DNA of 17,205 nt from JBDNIO01 sp041688215 (GTDB lineage Bacteria; Pseudomonadota; Gammaproteobacteria; Nevskiales; Salinisphaeraceae), in the NCBI GenBank assembly GCA_041688215.1, contig JBDNIO010000266.1, forward strand, positions 1 to 17,205. Reading direction: 5' to 3'. The notes beneath the pieces are model-generated. The model did not search any database and was not told the origin of the DNA. It worked only from the letters and a program-made list of their open reading frames with translations. Positions 16,675 through 17,205 of this stretch are shown one piece after another. The position numbers and the translations under genes were made by a program. Within the stretch, counting starts at the first letter, position 1. Every line of letters starts with the position of its first letter.

Positions 16675-16683
16675 CGTTTCGAG
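16662..16683. repeat. 22-bp perfect palindrome across the rpsI stop
   Basis: CTCGAAACGCT and AGCGTTTCGAG are perfectly self-complementary with no loop, centred in the rpsI TAG codon. No T-run follows it; the AGGGG repeats begin immediately. It could be the stem of the operon's original terminator, cut off from its T-run by the cassette to its right. Confidence 0.75.
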
Positions 16684-16725
16684 AGGGGTCAGGGGTACAG
16701 GGGTACAGGGGTACAGGGCTACAGG
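16684..16725 (+). repeat. AGGGGTAC tandem repeat, left flank
   Basis: Units: AGGGGTC at 16684-16690, AGGGGTAC at 16691-16698, 16699-16706 and 16707-16714, AGGGCTAC at 16715-16722, then AGG. The array is too short and lacks spacers, so it is not a CRISPR. Confidence 0.9.
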
Positions 16726-16737
16726 CGAATCAGCCCT

Positions 16738-17079
16738 GTGCAGACGTTTCAGGAATTGGAAGTTTGGAAGCGTGGTTGCGATTTAAGCGTTGCCTTGTTT
16801 CTGGCATTAAAGGGCTCCAGCCACTATTCGTTCGCCGACCAGGTAACTCGTTCAGCGTTGTCGATACCCTCGAACATTGCCGAGGGATACGAGCGGACCT
16901 CCCGGCCAGACTACGTGCGCATGTTGCGAATAGCCAAAGGTTCCTGCGCCGAGCTAAGGACGCAACTTCATATCGGTAGCCGCGCGGGATTACTCGACGC
17001 GCAAGAAGCGGAACAGTGGTTAGATGAGGCCGAGCAATTGAATAAAATGCTCCAGGCCATGATCAACAAACTGGCCTGA
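16738..17079 (+). CDS. Four-helix-bundle protein (23S-rRNA-intervening-sequence / S23 family)
   Basis: A 113-residue protein of the four-helix-bundle family first found in intervening sequences of 23S rRNA genes and related to the Avd accessory protein of diversity-generating retroelements. Signatures are FQELEVWKRGCDL at the start, the central SALSIPSNIAEGYERTS, and the RIAKGSCAELRTQL helix. The start is GTG at 16738, which gives the family's normal N-terminus; no good ribosome-binding site is present and the codon sits at the foot of a 7-bp hairpin. It is not in an rRNA gene here, but alone between rpsI and a tRNA, flanked by inverted repeats. Its role is unknown; nucleic-acid binding is only a family-based guess. 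Confidence 0.9.
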   Translation: MQTFQELEVWKRGCDLSVALFLALKGSSHYSFADQVTRSALSIPSNIAEGYERTSRPDYVRMLRIAKGSCAELRTQLHIGSRAGLLDAQEAEQWLDEAEQLNKMLQAMINKLA

Positions 17080-17082
17080 CTT

Positions 17083-17118
17083 CTCCCTGCCCCCTGTTTC
17101 CCTGTACCCTGTCGCCCT
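17083..17118 (-). repeat. AGGG-type repeat, right flank, inverted
   Basis: Read on the minus strand, the units are AGGGCGAC, AGGGTAC, AGGGAAAC, AGGGGGC and AGGGAG. They are degenerate copies of the left-flank repeat in opposite orientation. The array begins four bases after the stop of the four-helix gene and ends six bases before tRNA-Gln. Confidence 0.8.
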
Positions 17119-17124
17119 AACAAC

Positions 17125-17198
17125 TGGGGGATCGTCTAACGGTAGGACTGCGGACTCTGACTCCGCCAATCCAGGTTCGAATCCTGGTCCCCCAGCCA
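17125..17198 (+). tRNA. tRNA-Gln (anticodon CTG)
   Basis: A 74-base tRNA gene with an encoded CCA end. The acceptor stem is TGGGGGA with TCCCCCA, the D stem GTC/GAC, the anticodon stem GCGGA/TCCGC around loop CTCTGAC (anticodon CTG at 17157-17159), and the T arm CCAGG-TTCGAAT-CCTGG. Discriminator base G is at 17195. It reads glutamine codon CAG. The 5' end lies only six bases after the right repeat cluster, so its promoter must lie within or before the cassette, or it is carried on a longer transcript. Confidence 0.97.
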
Positions 17199-17205
17199 AT
17201 ATAGA

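Larger units (their letters stand above)
16684..17118 (+). mobile_element. Candidate cassette: four-helix-bundle gene between inverted AGGG repeats
   Basis: The 5' flank holds a tandem 8-bp repeat (AGGGGTAC three times, with variants AGGGGTC and AGGGCTAC, 16684-16725). The 3' flank (17083-17118) holds the same kind of repeat on the opposite strand (AGGGCGAC, AGGGTAC, AGGGAAAC, AGGGGGC when read in reverse). Between lies one gene. This resembles terminal inverted repeats of a tiny mobile unit of about 435 bp, placed between rpsI and tRNA-Gln. No transposase and no clear target duplication are visible, so mobility, if any, would depend on other factors. Confidence 0.5.

Noticed and set aside
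16684..16725. CRISPR array
   Set aside because: The repeats are 8 bp, directly adjacent and without spacers; no cas genes are near.

Overview
The window reads as a chromosomal segment of a gammaproteobacterium. The gene order and protein sequences support this: an MFS gene followed by ssb (an order I recall from Pseudomonas), an acrR-acrA-acrB-oprM type efflux locus, the miaB-ybeZ-ybeY-ybeX cluster, leuS-lptE, and rplM-rpsI. I cannot name a genus. Coding density is high and no gene-free stretch exceeds about 210 bases.

Layout. Bases 1-964 hold the 3' end of an MFS transporter and ssb. Bases 965-1153 are a short convergent spacer with an 18-bp perfect hairpin. Bases 1154-7976 are a complete RND multidrug efflux locus: a divergent AcrR-type repressor, a shared control region with a recognisable AcrR-like operator, then the membrane-fusion lipoprotein, an AcrB-like pump and an OprM-like outer-membrane channel, each overlapping the next. 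The channel gene carries an apparent one-base frameshift at a run of six G. A small coiled-coil protein (7985-8197, minus) follows. Bases 8344-12040 are miaB, ybeZ, ybeY and ybeX/corC, tightly packed and partly overlapping, for tRNA modification and rRNA/ribosome maturation. After a palindromic spacer, leuS, lptE and a nitroreductase follow (12175-15756), then rplM-rpsI from a good sigma70-like promoter. The right end holds a four-helix-bundle protein gene between inverted clusters of an AGGG-type repeat, and tRNA-Gln(CTG).

Most of the window is ordinary housekeeping and efflux. The unusual signals are repeat-related. (1) A palindromic repeat appears to be inserted in frame in leuS, adding about 25 residues to the editing region. 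(2) A roughly 435-bp unit, made of a four-helix-bundle gene between inverted AGGGGTAC-like repeats, is wedged between rpsI and a tRNA gene and looks like a small mobile cassette. (3) Two intergenic palindromes share an AACCAC...GTGGTT signature. (4) The oprM-like gene has a homopolymer frameshift. The four-helix cassette and the leuS insertion are the best candidates for something little described.
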